64,000 bases of DNA from Ga0077555 sp050187415. Lineage in GTDB: Bacteria; Pseudomonadota; Alphaproteobacteria; Rhizobiales; Hyphomicrobiaceae. Numbering within the stretch: position 1 is the stretch's first letter; each line of letters starts with the position of its first letter. The position numbers and the translations under genes are program-made. The stretch is taken from contig JBFWXN010000006.1 in the NCBI GenBank assembly GCA_050187415.1, positions 61,170 to 125,169 of the forward strand, in the 5' to 3' direction. The notes below the pieces were generated by a model. It saw nothing but the letters and a program-made list of their open reading frames with translations, ran no database searches and was not told the origin of the DNA. Below are positions 16,393 to 27,777 of the stretch, piece by piece.

Positions 16393-18453
16393 TCACGCGG
16401 CCCGACGCTCGCGTTCCAGCTCCACCGAGCGCGGTCCACCGAACAGGGCACCTTGGCCGAGCAGCACGCCAAAGCCCAGGACCTTGGCCAGGTCCCTTTC
16501 CTCGACGATACCGCCGACGATCAGTCCCAGGCCCATGCTGGCCAAATGCCGGCAAGTGTCCGCCGCCGGAATGGTGCCGGTTGGCGTCGGCAGACCGTCC
16601 AGGAACACGTGTGCGTCGAGCTTGATGAAGTCGAACCCGTGATGCTTCAGCACCTCGAAATCCATGTCGAGGTCGGTGACACCGGTCAGCGCGAACTTCA
16701 GTCCGATGCGTGACATGTCCGATATCGCGCGCCAATGGGCGGCGGTGAAGTTGCGCGCCTCCGCCTGTTGGAACGTCAGCACGAGACGGGAGGCACTGCC
16801 TTCTTCGGCGGCCAGCACCTCGGAGAAGGCACGCGCGAAGTGCTCGTCCGCGAGCGATTCCCCGGCCACCGTCGAGAACAGCGACGCCGCCGAGCCGCGC
16901 GACCGCAGACGTTGCAGCACGTCGGCGGCGCGAGTGAGTTTTTCCGCATCTATGCGGCCGAGCAGGCCCGTTCCGGCGGCGACCGGCGCGTAACGGCTTT
17001 CGTCCAATTCATCGCCAGCCTCGGTGCGCAAGCGGACCGAGAACTCGAAATGCCGCGCACGTCGATCGGAAAGCCCGAGGATCGGGTCGAGCATGACGTC
17101 CATCCGCCTCGCCGCGATGGCTTCGGCAATCAAGGCAAGGTGCCCGAACGGAGCTGGATCTCGGGTTGTTGTCGGCATGTCGGCAATGGCACGCGTCGGG
17201 ATCGGCTGCGGCAAGGGCGGTGCGGCGGTCAGGGGATTCGAAGCGGACGCGGGCGGTGCGCTAGCCCGTTGCGGCGGGCCTGATCCGATCGCCTGCTCCG
17301 GTTCGATCTGCGCCGTCGGGTCGTGATCGAGTTGGCTCGCAAGCTGCTCGATCAGGTTCTGCATGGTGTCGAGATCGAGCGGAGCGGTCGGCGAATGGGG
17401 CACGACTCGTGGCCAGGCCGTGCCGCCGGGCCGCGCCATCGCGCGTGGCGCGCCGTCGTCCGCCGGCGTCGTCATATTTTCGAGGAGTGCATTCGTGGCC
17501 GCGCGGGTAGGCGCTGACGCATGGGCTTGCAGGCCCGACGCCTCGGCGGAAATGGGGCTCGCGGAAGGTGCGACGGGCGGTCCTCGTCGTGCCGGGGCGC
17601 GCGACACTACCGGCGCTCCTTCGGATGGATCGGATTGCGCCGAGGGAGCCTCACCGCGAGGAATGGCGCCCTCTTGCGGCGCCGAAGGCAGCGGGGATCC
17701 TGCGAACGGCACGGTGCTGCCGGGCATCTGGATGGTCGGTTCGCGCTGCGCGCCCGGCCGTACGGTCCAGTCCACTTGCGGGGGCGTTTCCGGCCCTGGC
17801 CCTGGCCCTGACTGCGGCGCTCCATGGGCGGCGGGGGGCGCCGCCGGCTCGGAGGATCGCGTCTGCGATTCGGTGTCGATGGGCCTCGCGTGGCGCGCCG
17901 GTGAAGCGGTGGGGGCGGTCGAAGCGGCCGGCTGCGTGGCCGCGTCCGGCGTACCGGGCCGTGCCTGCCTTGGCATCCGAGACCCTGAGCCATGTGGCGC
18001 CTCCAACGGCGGTGGTGCGAAGGGCCCAACTCGAGGATGCACATTTGCGGGCTCGACGCGCAGCGGCCCTCCGCCCTGGGACATCCGTGGCGGCTCGTGC
18101 CCGGAAGCCGAGGCAGCGTACGCCGGCGGTCCCATCCCACGATAGGAATGAGCCAGGGGCGCAGCGGCCCGCGCGCGGCGCAGCCCACTCAACTCCATGC
18201 GCAGGTCGGCAATCTCTGCGTTCAGGAGGTTCATCGTCGCTCTGCGGCGGACCATGGCATTCGCCGCCATTACGATGGACAGGCTGGCAATCGCCGTGAG
18301 TGCCGCCATAGAGGCGGGCAGCTCTGCCGCGAAATGCAAGAGGCCGCCCATCGCAGCACACAACACTGCGGATGTGGCGAGGAGCACCATTTCGGCAATC
18401 CGAGTGGACTGCGTCAGGGATGGCGGGTCAGTCGTATGGGCTGGCTCGATCAT
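16393..18453 (-). CDS. membrane-anchored, degenerate EAL-domain protein
   Basis: This 686-residue protein starts at the ATG at 18453. Two adjacent N-terminal transmembrane segments (about residues 20-65) precede a short coiled coil. A Pro/Ala/Ser-rich linker of about 300 residues follows. The C-terminal domain (from about residue 440) is EAL-like: FDFIKLDAHVF and GIVEERDL are recognisable. The EAL signature is replaced by EFS in RHFEFSVRL, and the DDFG segment reads TDLD. Phosphodiesterase activity is therefore unlikely, and c-di-GMP sensing or a protein-interaction role is more probable. It is monocistronic in appearance. Confidence 0.82.
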   Translation of the reverse strand: MIEPAHTTDPPSLTQSTRIAEMVLLATSAVLCAAMGGLLHFAAELPASMAALTAIASLSIVMAANAMVRRRATMNLLNAEIADLRMELSGLRRARAAAPLAHSYRGMGPPAYAASASGHEPPRMSQGGGPLRVEPANVHPRVGPFAPPPLEAPHGSGSRMPRQARPGTPDAATQPAASTAPTASPARHARPIDTESQTRSSEPAAPPAAHGAPQSGPGPGPETPPQVDWTVRPGAQREPTIQMPGSTVPFAGSPLPSAPQEGAIPRGEAPSAQSDPSEGAPVVSRAPARRGPPVAPSASPISAEASGLQAHASAPTRAATNALLENMTTPADDGAPRAMARPGGTAWPRVVPHSPTAPLDLDTMQNLIEQLASQLDHDPTAQIEPEQAIGSGPPQRASAPPASASNPLTAAPPLPQPIPTRAIADMPTTTRDPAPFGHLALIAEAIAARRMDVMLDPILGLSDRRARHFEFSVRLRTEAGDELDESRYAPVAAGTGLLGRIDAEKLTRAADVLQRLRSRGSAASLFSTVAGESLADEHFARAFSEVLAAEEGSASRLVLTFQQAEARNFTAAHWRAISDMSRIGLKFALTGVTDLDMDFEVLKHHGFDFIKLDAHVFLDGLPTPTGTIPAADTCRHLASMGLGLIVGGIVEERDLAKVLGFGVLLGQGALFGGPRSVELERERRAA

Positions 18454-18632
18454 GGCGCGACTCGCAATTCGTTGTTTGCGAATGATGTCAGGCGGGATCG
18501 TTCCGAAGATCAACGATGGACAACCGGCCATCTACAGATTCGTTGGAGCAGGGGCTTGAACGCGTTCACGTGCGAGACGACCGACGCGCCGCCGTCCGGC
18601 GGAGCTCCGATAAGCGTGGGATCGGGCGACGG

Positions 18633-18662
18633 AAAAAGGCGGCCGGGTGGCTCCGGCCGCCT
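18633..18662 (-). terminator. rho-independent terminator of the aminotransferase gene
   Basis: On the minus strand, a 9-bp stem (GGCGGCCGG with CCGGCCGCC, loop AGCCAC) ends in a TTTTT tract. It starts about 30 bp after the aminotransferase stop codon, and stem strength, T-run and location all fit. Confidence 0.85.
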
Positions 18663-18694
18663 CTGCATTGAAACCGGGGAGCAGCAGCGAGGCG

Positions 18695-20023
18695 TCAGGC
18701 CACGGCCTTTATGACACGCGTGATCCGCTCCGTGATCTCGCCGATCTGGTCCTCGCTGACGATCAAGGGCGGGGCGACGACGAGCGTGTCCCCCGTGACG
18801 CGGACGTAGAGGTCGTGCTCGTGGTACATGCGTTCGATGGCATCGTAGCCGCGCATGCCGGGCTTCCCCGGGATCGGCTCGAGATCGATGCCGCACAGCA
18901 GGCCGATCGGGCGAATGTCGACGACGTTCGGCTTGCCCTTCAGGCTCAGCATGGCGTCGGCAAATTTCGCCTCGAGGCCTTGGGCGCGCTCGAACAGGCC
19001 CTCCTCCTTGTAGATATCGAGCGTGGCAAGGCCGGCCGCGACCGCAAGCGGATGGCCCGAGTACGTGTAGCCGTGGAACAGCTCGACCATGTGCTCGGGG
19101 CCGTTCATGTGGGCCTCGTAGATGCCCTTGCGAACGAGGACGCCGGACATGGGTGCCGCGGCATTGGTTACACCCTTCGCGAAGGTGATCATGTCGGGCA
19201 CGATGCCGTAGCGCTCGGCCGCAAAGCAGTGGCCGAGGCGGCCGAAGCCGGTGATGACCTCGTCGAAGATGAGCAGGATGCCGTGCAGTTCGGTGATCTG
19301 CCGCAGGCGCTCGAGGTATCCCTTGGGGGGTGGAATGCAGCCGGTGGAGCCGGCCACCGGCTCGACGATGACCGCAGCGATTGTCGATGCGTCGTGGAGA
19401 CCGATCAGGCGGACCAGCTCCTCGGCGGTTTCGGCACCCTTTTCAGGCTCCTGATTCGAATAGGCCTGCGTTGACCGGTTGTAAGTCGTCGGCAGATGGT
19501 CGACGCCTGCCAACATATTGCCGAACATCTTGCGATTGGCGACCATGCCGCCCACCGAGAGCCCGCCGAAGCCGACTCCGTGGTAGCCGCGCTCGCGACC
19601 GATAAACCGCGTGCGGCTGCCCTCGCCGCGATTGCGGTGATAGGCTAATGCAACCTTCAAGGCCGTATCGACCGCCTCGGAGCCGGAGTTCGCGAACAGG
19701 CAGTAGTCGAGGTCGCCCGGCGCGAGCAGCGTCAGGCGGCTCGACAGCTCGAAGACGCCGGGGTGCGCATACTGGAACGGCGGAGCAAAATCGAGCGTCT
19801 CGGCCGCATGTTGGATCGCTTTGACGATGCTTTGCCGGCCGTGCCCGGCATTGACGCAGAAGAGGCCGGACGTCGCGTCGATCACCTTGCGCCCGTCAGG
19901 GGTCAAATAGTGCATGTCCTTGGCGCCGGAGAACAGACGCGGGCTCTTCTTGAAGGAGCGGTTCGGGGTAAACGGCAGCCAATAGGGCTCTAGCTCGTTG
20001 GGCTTCATGTCGAGCGGCGCCAT
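18695..20023 (-). CDS. omega-amino acid:pyruvate aminotransferase (class III)
   Basis: This 442-residue PLP-dependent class III transaminase likely moves the amino group of beta-alanine or another omega-amino acid to pyruvate. ANSGSEAVDTALK is the phosphate-binding box. IFDEVITGFGR holds the conserved Asp, and TFAKGVTNAAAPM carries the PLP lysine. TYSGHPLAVAAG is typical of the beta-alanine/omega-amino acid branch. The ATG at 20023 follows AAGGAGACC and begins MAPLDMKPNELE; the longer in-frame start lacks a site. Confidence 0.9.
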   Translation of the reverse strand: MAPLDMKPNELEPYWLPFTPNRSFKKSPRLFSGAKDMHYLTPDGRKVIDATSGLFCVNAGHGRQSIVKAIQHAAETLDFAPPFQYAHPGVFELSSRLTLLAPGDLDYCLFANSGSEAVDTALKVALAYHRNRGEGSRTRFIGRERGYHGVGFGGLSVGGMVANRKMFGNMLAGVDHLPTTYNRSTQAYSNQEPEKGAETAEELVRLIGLHDASTIAAVIVEPVAGSTGCIPPPKGYLERLRQITELHGILLIFDEVITGFGRLGHCFAAERYGIVPDMITFAKGVTNAAAPMSGVLVRKGIYEAHMNGPEHMVELFHGYTYSGHPLAVAAGLATLDIYKEEGLFERAQGLEAKFADAMLSLKGKPNVVDIRPIGLLCGIDLEPIPGKPGMRGYDAIERMYHEHDLYVRVTGDTLVVAPPLIVSEDQIGEITERITRVIKAVA

Positions 20024-20472
20024 GATGGTCTCCTTGGTCCAGGCAAAAGGTGATCGGGGGGACATTACGAGCCCCGGCAAGGCGAGGCAAATGCCGCAAG
20101 GGCGCGGGGAAACGAGTCGGCCGTCGTTGAAACGTGGCCGGCTGGAAAAAATATGCCGGGCAACGAATACATTCGTTTTGTGGAGGCTAGGCAACAGGAT
20201 CGTCGGGCCACGGGAGGCTTGGTTGCAGGCGCAGGCCTCTCAAAAGGTCGGTCCAGTCGAGGATAGCCACGGGAGCGCCCGATTCCGGTCGCGCGGAGTC
20301 CCGAATCGGAGCCGACCAAGTCAAGCACGCAAGCGCGATCGAACAGCCTCCGGATGGTGTACCGGGCGGGGGGCCAGTTCAGCACTCGTTAGGAGTGAAT
20401 CACGTCTTGTCGCTTGGTCGGCGGCGCGTCGGAAGTGAAGTGCGCCGCGCATAACGCGTGGAGGAAACGCCC
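20024..20472. other. divergent intergenic region
   Basis: This 449-bp stretch lies between the divergently transcribed aminotransferase and dehydrogenase-like genes. It should hold both promoters. I see no convincing gene and no clear inverted-repeat operator. Confidence 0.5.
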
Positions 20473-21046
20473 ATGTTGATTGGCACGCTCGACGAGGTCG
20501 AGTTCGCACCCGAGTATCCCGAGCTTGTCGGCAAGCGCGTGCTTGTCACGGGTGTCGCCGGGGCCCTCGGTATCGACGTGGTTCGGGCGTTCGCAGAGGC
20601 GCGGGCGCGGCTGGTGGTGCAGGCAGACGAGGACGGGCCCGAGACGCAGGCCATGGCGGAACTGATCGCCCCCCATGCGATGGATGTGAAACTCTTCCCC
20701 GGCGGGCTGCACGGTGCCGATGCCATGCTCCGCTTCGCACGCGAGGCAGCGCAGTCTTTTGGCGGGCTCGACGTCGTCATCAATCTGGCGCGGCCCGGCG
20801 AGCCTCACGTGGACGCGGACGACGGCGACGTCGAGGGCATGGTGGCCGATACCCTGGCCATGCCGGTGCTGGCGACGCGCGTCGCGATCAACCGGATGCG
20901 CACGATGCTGTGCCCCGGCATCGTTCTGAACATCGTCTCCTCGCCGCGGGGCGCTGCGCCGGCGGCGGATATGCTGGCGGTCATCGCGCGGCATGCGCTG
21001 GCCTCGTTCACGCGCTCGGAGGCGGAAGCGGCAACGGACGCCGGCA

Positions 21047-22693
<1,647 letters not shown>

Positions 22694-22939
22694 TGAAGAC
22701 CTCCTGAGCGTTGCGCGTTGTAGACGTCGTAGTCAACCCATCGCGGAGGCCGGAGCGGGCATCCATCCACCGATCGACTGCAACGAGATCGTACATGCCC
22801 GTTGTAGGATCAGGCTTCGGGAAGCCTCTCTCCTCTAGCTCGCCCCGAACGAGCTCAAATTCCGCCATAGTCAAATGCAACCGCCGGGCTGCCTTCTCGG
22901 GCGGCACATCACGAGGCGTTACCGGATGGCGTATGGAAC

Positions 22940-24625
22940 TCATTCGCGCTTCGGTTTTCTTTTCGGCCAATGCGGCGTGTGCTTTGCAAAGGCCATTTGC
23001 GGCGATTGCGCGGGTGCGTCGGGTATGGCGAACTGTGATCCTGGAAGTGTATGCCGGCCCGCCAGGCTGCCGCCGCCTAGCATCATCGCAAGCGATGAGC
23101 TGATCATCATGAGCACCGTGAATGCAGATAGCGCGATCGAGCGCCAGGTCCGCGCATGCTGGCGTGCTTGCTCCCCGTGCACGCTCCAAGACTGTCGCGC
23201 ATAGAGATAAGGGACGACGGACGACGGCAGCAGGCCCAGCGATCGTGCCATTTCGTGAATAGGATGCGCGCGTAGTAGTGTCATGACTGCTTGGCGCTGA
23301 GGTCGGAGAAACCACACCAGCGCAGCGCACTGCAGCGCGAGGTTGATGGCAAGTGCCGTCTGGTAGGCAACCGCCGGATATTGGCCAGCATGTCCCGGCC
23401 AGAGTTGCACGATGATGCCGAAACCGGTCTGCACTACGAAGGCGCTGCCGATATGGAGGAGATTGAGCGCGCCATTGGCGCGTCCCGAAGCGGATTTTGG
23501 GAACAGTTGACTGACGATCGCGTAGCTCAGGACGGTGCCGGCCCCCATGCCTGCGATCGCCATCCAGGGTAGCCAGGCCGGAACCGGCCAGCGCAGGATC
23601 AGCGCGAGCTGCGCCACCAAGGCGATGCCGGTCGCGGCGGCAAAGGTCGCGGACAGCGAGATGCCGCGTCTGTGGAGCTGATCGCCGGCCGTCCCGAGAA
23701 TGAGCGCGGACACGCTGAGGGCGATAGCCATCACCAGCAGGTGCGTCACGACATCGTGGCGTGGCAGTCCTTCGACGTCGGCGAGCCACGGTCCGGCCCA
23801 TAGGCCCTGCAATGCCCAGGCCGAGCCGATGGTCGTTGCCGAGAGCGGCGCGAGACGCCAGAAACGCGCATCTCGATAGATCGCTCGGATACTCATGCCG
23901 ACAGGGAACGCCGCGCCTCGCCCGCCTGCATGTCGTTCCGGCACGAGCTGCAGGATCATCAATGCGGCCAGTGCCGATAGAATGGCCAGGAGCAAGAACA
24001 TCCCGCGCCATCCGATCGCAGCGATCAGCATTTCGGCTGGAGCCGTTGCCGTGATTGCCCCGAGTCCTCCAAACATGATGAGCCAGCCATTGGCGAAAGC
24101 GATCCGTTCGGCCGGCCACCACAGCACGAGGGCCTTGAGACCCGCCATGAGTGCGCCGGCAACGCCGATGCCGATCAACGCTCGCCCAACGGTCAGGCCG
24201 ACAAGAGAGTGCGCATGGGCAAAGACGGCAGCGCCGATAGCTGCAATGGAGAGAAGAACGGCTTGCACGCGGCGCGGGCCGAAGCGATCGAGCCACGCGC
24301 CAAGCGGAAGTTGAACGGCAGCGAAGGTTAGAAACAGGACGGCCGTGAGCACGCCGAGATCGGCCGCCGAGAGCCCGAACTCGCTGACGAGCGTGCTGGA
24401 TATTAGTGCATTGATGGTGCGATAGAGATAGCTGAGATAGTAGCCGGCTGCGAACGGTAGAAGCACCGTGGCAACGAGATACCAAGTGCGCGAGCTGTGG
24501 TTTGCTTCGTCGGCTTGATCTTTTGGCCCACTCAGAATGCGCGGTAGTCCGTCGTCGGGATCGGCGACGAAGCCATGGGAGACATGAAAATACGGATCGT
24601 GGGCCAATTCCTTTGTGGTTGCCAT
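22940..24625 (-). CDS. MFS transporter
   Basis: This 561-residue major facilitator protein has about 12 hydrophobic helices between residues 45 and 460. The inter-helix loop GAWLDRFGPRRVQ is the classical MFS motif A. An extra C-terminal part with another hydrophobic segment follows (about residues 500-530) and ends in a basic tail. The substrate cannot be predicted. The gap to the thioesterase gene is 5 bp, and there is a 4-bp overlap with the next small gene. It is unusual cargo inside a conjugation-integration operon. Confidence 0.85.
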   Translation of the reverse strand: MATTKELAHDPYFHVSHGFVADPDDGLPRILSGPKDQADEANHSSRTWYLVATVLLPFAAGYYLSYLYRTINALISSTLVSEFGLSAADLGVLTAVLFLTFAAVQLPLGAWLDRFGPRRVQAVLLSIAAIGAAVFAHAHSLVGLTVGRALIGIGVAGALMAGLKALVLWWPAERIAFANGWLIMFGGLGAITATAPAEMLIAAIGWRGMFLLLAILSALAALMILQLVPERHAGGRGAAFPVGMSIRAIYRDARFWRLAPLSATTIGSAWALQGLWAGPWLADVEGLPRHDVVTHLLVMAIALSVSALILGTAGDQLHRRGISLSATFAAATGIALVAQLALILRWPVPAWLPWMAIAGMGAGTVLSYAIVSQLFPKSASGRANGALNLLHIGSAFVVQTGFGIIVQLWPGHAGQYPAVAYQTALAINLALQCAALVWFLRPQRQAVMTLLRAHPIHEMARSLGLLPSSVVPYLYARQSWSVHGEQARQHARTWRSIALSAFTVLMMISSSLAMMLGGGSLAGRHTLPGSQFAIPDAPAQSPQMAFAKHTPHWPKRKPKRE

Positions 24626-24630
24626 GCTGA

Positions 24631-25149
24631 TCAGCCTTCTCGCCCTTGCCGGCAGGGTTGCCCAACGCCGTTGCTGCTTTGCGCGGCACTGAAGGCCCGG
24701 AGCGCGATGGCTGTTTCGGAGGGCAGCGGCGTCGCGCGCCGCCTCGCGCGATCCAAGAGCGCGACCCACCAACAGGCGCTGGCGGCGCAGCATCCCTCGA
24801 CGAACAAAGCCAGCGCCACCAAGATCGATGTAAGGCCCAAACGCACGCAGCGCGTACCGATCACGACCGTGCCCGGCCAGTGCATTTCGCCGAGGAAATC
24901 GATTTCCAGCCGCACGATGACGAACTGTGCGTCGATCGGCATTGGGACGCGGCGGGGGTCGTGAAGCAGCTCCATGCGCGCGTTCTGGCAGCAGACAGCG
25001 AACACGGCATTGGAGATGTGCCCGTTGCAGTCTGTATCGGCGAAGCGGAGCTTCTCCGCCGTGCGGAGCGGATAGTCCTCTAGGCATGGACGCTGCATTG
25101 CGGCGCCCGGTCCCCCAATCGTGACCGCGAGTGAGTCTGGCTGCGACAT
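24631..25149 (-). CDS. acyl-CoA thioesterase (hot-dog fold, 4HBT-like)
   Basis: This 172-residue protein has RFADTDCNGHISNAVF near residue 38, the Asp-containing active-site region of the 4-hydroxybenzoyl-CoA thioesterase family, and ARMELLHDP typical of YbgC/FadM-like proteins. I chose the ATG at 25149 (MSQPDSLAV); an upstream in-frame start would overlap DUF736. It lies 4 bp after DUF736 and 5 bp before the MFS gene. The substrate is unknown. Confidence 0.82.
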   Translation of the reverse strand: MSQPDSLAVTIGGPGAAMQRPCLEDYPLRTAEKLRFADTDCNGHISNAVFAVCCQNARMELLHDPRRVPMPIDAQFVIVRLEIDFLGEMHWPGTVVIGTRCVRLGLTSILVALALFVEGCCAASACWWVALLDRARRRATPLPSETAIALRAFSAAQSSNGVGQPCRQGREG

Positions 25150-25153
25150 CGGC

Positions 25154-25474
25154 TTAGGCTCCCTCAGGCTTGTCGCGACGCCAGACCAGCCGGACAACGC
25201 CGTCGTCAGTTGCTTCGAGGAGGATCGCCCATATGGGTTGGGGCCAGCCAGGATCGTCGATCCGCACGCGCAGATAGGTCTGCTCGGTGCCCTGTTTTGT
25301 CTTGCGCCAGGCGGCGCCGATCTCGGTACTGCCGTGGACGACGCGGAAATCCGGCGCGCTTTCCGTTTCCTTGCGGTCGTTGGGCAGGATTCTTATCGGC
25401 GCGTTCGTGCCGAGCGTGTGGATGATTCCAGCGTAGCCGTTGTTGACAGCTGAGAAGGTTCCGATGACGGGCAT
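25154..25474 (-). CDS. DUF736 protein (first copy)
   Basis: This 106-residue protein begins MPVIGTFSAVNNGYAGII and contains PDFRVVHGSTEIGAAW, the DUF736 core. DUF736 proteins occur almost exclusively on conjugative elements of alpha- and other proteobacteria; their biochemical role is unknown. It sits 18 bp after trbI and 4 bp before the thioesterase gene. A diverged paralog lies at 61129-61446. Confidence 0.88.
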   Translation of the reverse strand: MPVIGTFSAVNNGYAGIIHTLGTNAPIRILPNDRKETESAPDFRVVHGSTEIGAAWRKTKQGTEQTYLRVRIDDPGWPQPIWAILLEATDDGVVRLVWRRDKPEGA

Positions 25475-25492
25475 GTCTTGTATTCTCCCTGG

Positions 25493-26782
25493 TCAGTTGG
25501 CGGTGACTGGTGCAGTGGCGCGGTAGGGGCGGAGGATGATGTCTTTGTGCGCAATGACGCGAAGCGGCCAGCCGGGGCGCACGGTGATGGTCGGCTGGAC
25601 CTTGAGATGCCGCTCAATGAGGCGCTGCCCGGCGCGGTTGGTGGTCGATTGCGTCGAGAGCTGCAGCGCGCGGATGAGATCGCTGTCTCCAGAGCCGCCG
25701 AACACCAGCTCGCTGCCGACGCCGAGCACGGTCGCGAGCGCGACGCCCTTCAGCAGTTGCCAGGTATGAAGATCGACCTGATCGGCGAGGCCGGCATATC
25801 CGCCCGTGTCTGTTGCCGGCAGGTTGTCGATGACCATGGAGGAGCCATCCGGCAGGATGATGCGCTGCCAAACAACGAGCGCACGTTCCTGTCCGAACGC
25901 GACGACGTTGTCGTATTTTCCGATCAGGCGGGATCCCTGCGGGATAAGCAGGAATCGGCCTGAGACGGTATCGAAAATGTTCTCCGTCACCTGGGCAATA
26001 ACGAAGCCCGGCAGATCGGAGTTGAGCCCGGTGACGAGGCTGGCGGCAATGACCGTTCCGGCCATGAGCTGATAGGGCGAAGCTGGCGTCTGCAGGCCAT
26101 GCGGATTGTAGATTTCCTTTTCGGGTCCGGAGCGCAGGAAGGTCAGCTTGCGAAGTGCCTCGGTCGTGTCCGTGCCGCCCGGTTCGAGATCACCCGCAGC
26201 AAGGCCGCGCCCGCGCTCGGCGGCACGCAGCAGGGAAAGTGCTTGTGGATTTTCATCGAGAGAGACCGTCCTTGCATGGGTGCCTGATGCGGAGCCGGGT
26301 TGCTCTGCCGCGCGTGTCTGTTCCGCGCTCGTTTGCGGCGGCGCCTTGAGCTGAAGCCGGAAGAAGACTTGCGACTCGCGCGCCTGACCGGCCATACGGG
26401 CAAGCCGCGCCCGCTCCATCTGCTCCGCTTGATCGATCGGATCGCCGCCGGTCTCGGTGAGTTGCGGGATGCCGGCTGGCAGCCGTACCGGCTCGGGCGG
26501 ACGCTCCGGCCGCACGCCGTCGTAGGTCGCGGGCAGTCGTGCCAGACTTTCTGCGATCGGCTTGCTCTCGACATTGATGAGCTCGCGCGGCGTGCCGACC
26601 TGAAGCTTCGGCGGCTGCAGGGCGACGAGAACCAGGAAGGAGACGAGCAGGAGCACGAGGGCGGCACCGCCGAACACGACCTTGCGGTTGATGCGCGTGA
26701 CTGGCTGCGGCCGCGCGCGCAGCTCCAGGTTTTCCGGTGCGACTTTCTCGTTCTCTTTCTTCTTATTGGGAGACTCGGTCAT
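25493..26782 (-). CDS. trbI: conjugal transfer protein TrbI (VirB10-like)
   Basis: This 429-residue inner-membrane core-complex protein of the type IV secretion system has a basic cytoplasmic N-terminus and one membrane helix (about residues 38-57). A Pro-rich periplasmic stretch is followed by the VirB10/TrbI beta-barrel domain (LMAGTVIAASLVTGLNSDLPG, then FLLIPQGSRLIGKYD). The ATG at 26782 overlaps trbG by 4 bp. It completes the channel formed with TrbG and TrbF. Confidence 0.93.
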   Translation of the reverse strand: MTESPNKKKENEKVAPENLELRARPQPVTRINRKVVFGGAALVLLLVSFLVLVALQPPKLQVGTPRELINVESKPIAESLARLPATYDGVRPERPPEPVRLPAGIPQLTETGGDPIDQAEQMERARLARMAGQARESQVFFRLQLKAPPQTSAEQTRAAEQPGSASGTHARTVSLDENPQALSLLRAAERGRGLAAGDLEPGGTDTTEALRKLTFLRSGPEKEIYNPHGLQTPASPYQLMAGTVIAASLVTGLNSDLPGFVIAQVTENIFDTVSGRFLLIPQGSRLIGKYDNVVAFGQERALVVWQRIILPDGSSMVIDNLPATDTGGYAGLADQVDLHTWQLLKGVALATVLGVGSELVFGGSGDSDLIRALQLSTQSTTNRAGQRLIERHLKVQPTITVRPGWPLRVIAHKDIILRPYRATAPVTAN

Positions 26783-27777
26783 GAGCGTGTCTCCCGCCAC
26801 ACGGCATCCGTGCGGATGATGCGCACGACACGTTGCGGGGCCGTGCCGAGGCGGAGCTCCGCGGCGGCGAACAGCCGGTCGACGATGTAGGTCGTGCCAC
26901 GCACGCGGTAGTTGACAAGCGCGGATTTGCCGTCCGGGCCGATCACGAACAGCGGTGGCGCCTCGCTCTGGGCAAGTCCCGAGGGGAACTGGATGTAGAC
27001 CTTGGCGCCGTCGTCGAAGACTTGGCGCGGCTTCCACCGCGCGTCGCCCTCGATGCGGTAGCGGAATCTGAGTTGGTCGATGATGACGCCGCTGTCGGCG
27101 ATTGAGGCCAGCGAGGCGGCGGCTTCATCGCGCTGTTTGCGCAGAGAGACGAGCTCGGCCGCGGGATAGGTCCACGACACCGAGGCCATGTACGTCTTGT
27201 CGCTCGACCGCATCTCGAGGTGATACGTGCGCCGATCGGTCGTGATGACGAGGTTGGTCTCGAGATCGGCACCGACCGGCTTCACAAGGATATGGACCTG
27301 GGCCTCCTTGCCCTCACCGCTGGTCGTGTCGCCGACCACCCATCGCACCGTGTCGCCGGCCGAGACCGAGACGAGTTTCTCGCCGGCTTCCAGCGCGACG
27401 TCCGTTACCTGGTTGACGGCAGCATAGAGCTGGTAGAGCGCGCCCTTGGTATAGGGATAGACTTGGATGGCGTTGATGTAGCCGTCCTTGACTGGCTCGA
27501 AACGCGCGGCCGCGTTCGCGCCGGCCACACGTTCTGATGGCGGGCGCGTATCCTTCTTACCGGCCTCCTTACCAACGGGCTTGAGCTGACCGGGAAGCGG
27601 AAGCGGCGTCGGCACCTCGACATAGCGGACGAGCAGCTTCGGATCGGGCTCTCGCTGCGCGGCCGCCATCGCCTGGCTGTCGAAGATCGGGATCTCGGGA
27701 ACCTTGATGTTGGTGGCGCAGGCGCCGAGGCTGCCCGACGTCATCACGACAATCGTGAGATTGCGCAGCTTGCTCAT
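26779..27777 (-). CDS. trbG: P-type conjugative transfer protein TrbG (VirB9-like)
   Basis: This 332-residue outer-membrane core component has an N-terminal lipoprotein-like signal ending SGSLGAC at about residue 20, so it is probably lipidated. A VirB9 domain follows with YPYTKGALYQLYAAVNQVTDVAL and a C-terminal TYIVDRLFAAAELRLG segment. It has 4-bp overlaps with both trbF and trbI, showing tight translational coupling. Confidence 0.93.
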   Translation of the reverse strand: MSKLRNLTIVVMTSGSLGACATNIKVPEIPIFDSQAMAAAQREPDPKLLVRYVEVPTPLPLPGQLKPVGKEAGKKDTRPPSERVAGANAAARFEPVKDGYINAIQVYPYTKGALYQLYAAVNQVTDVALEAGEKLVSVSAGDTVRWVVGDTTSGEGKEAQVHILVKPVGADLETNLVITTDRRTYHLEMRSSDKTYMASVSWTYPAAELVSLRKQRDEAAASLASIADSGVIIDQLRFRYRIEGDARWKPRQVFDDGAKVYIQFPSGLAQSEAPPLFVIGPDGKSALVNYRVRGTTYIVDRLFAAAELRLGTAPQRVVRIIRTDAVWRETRS

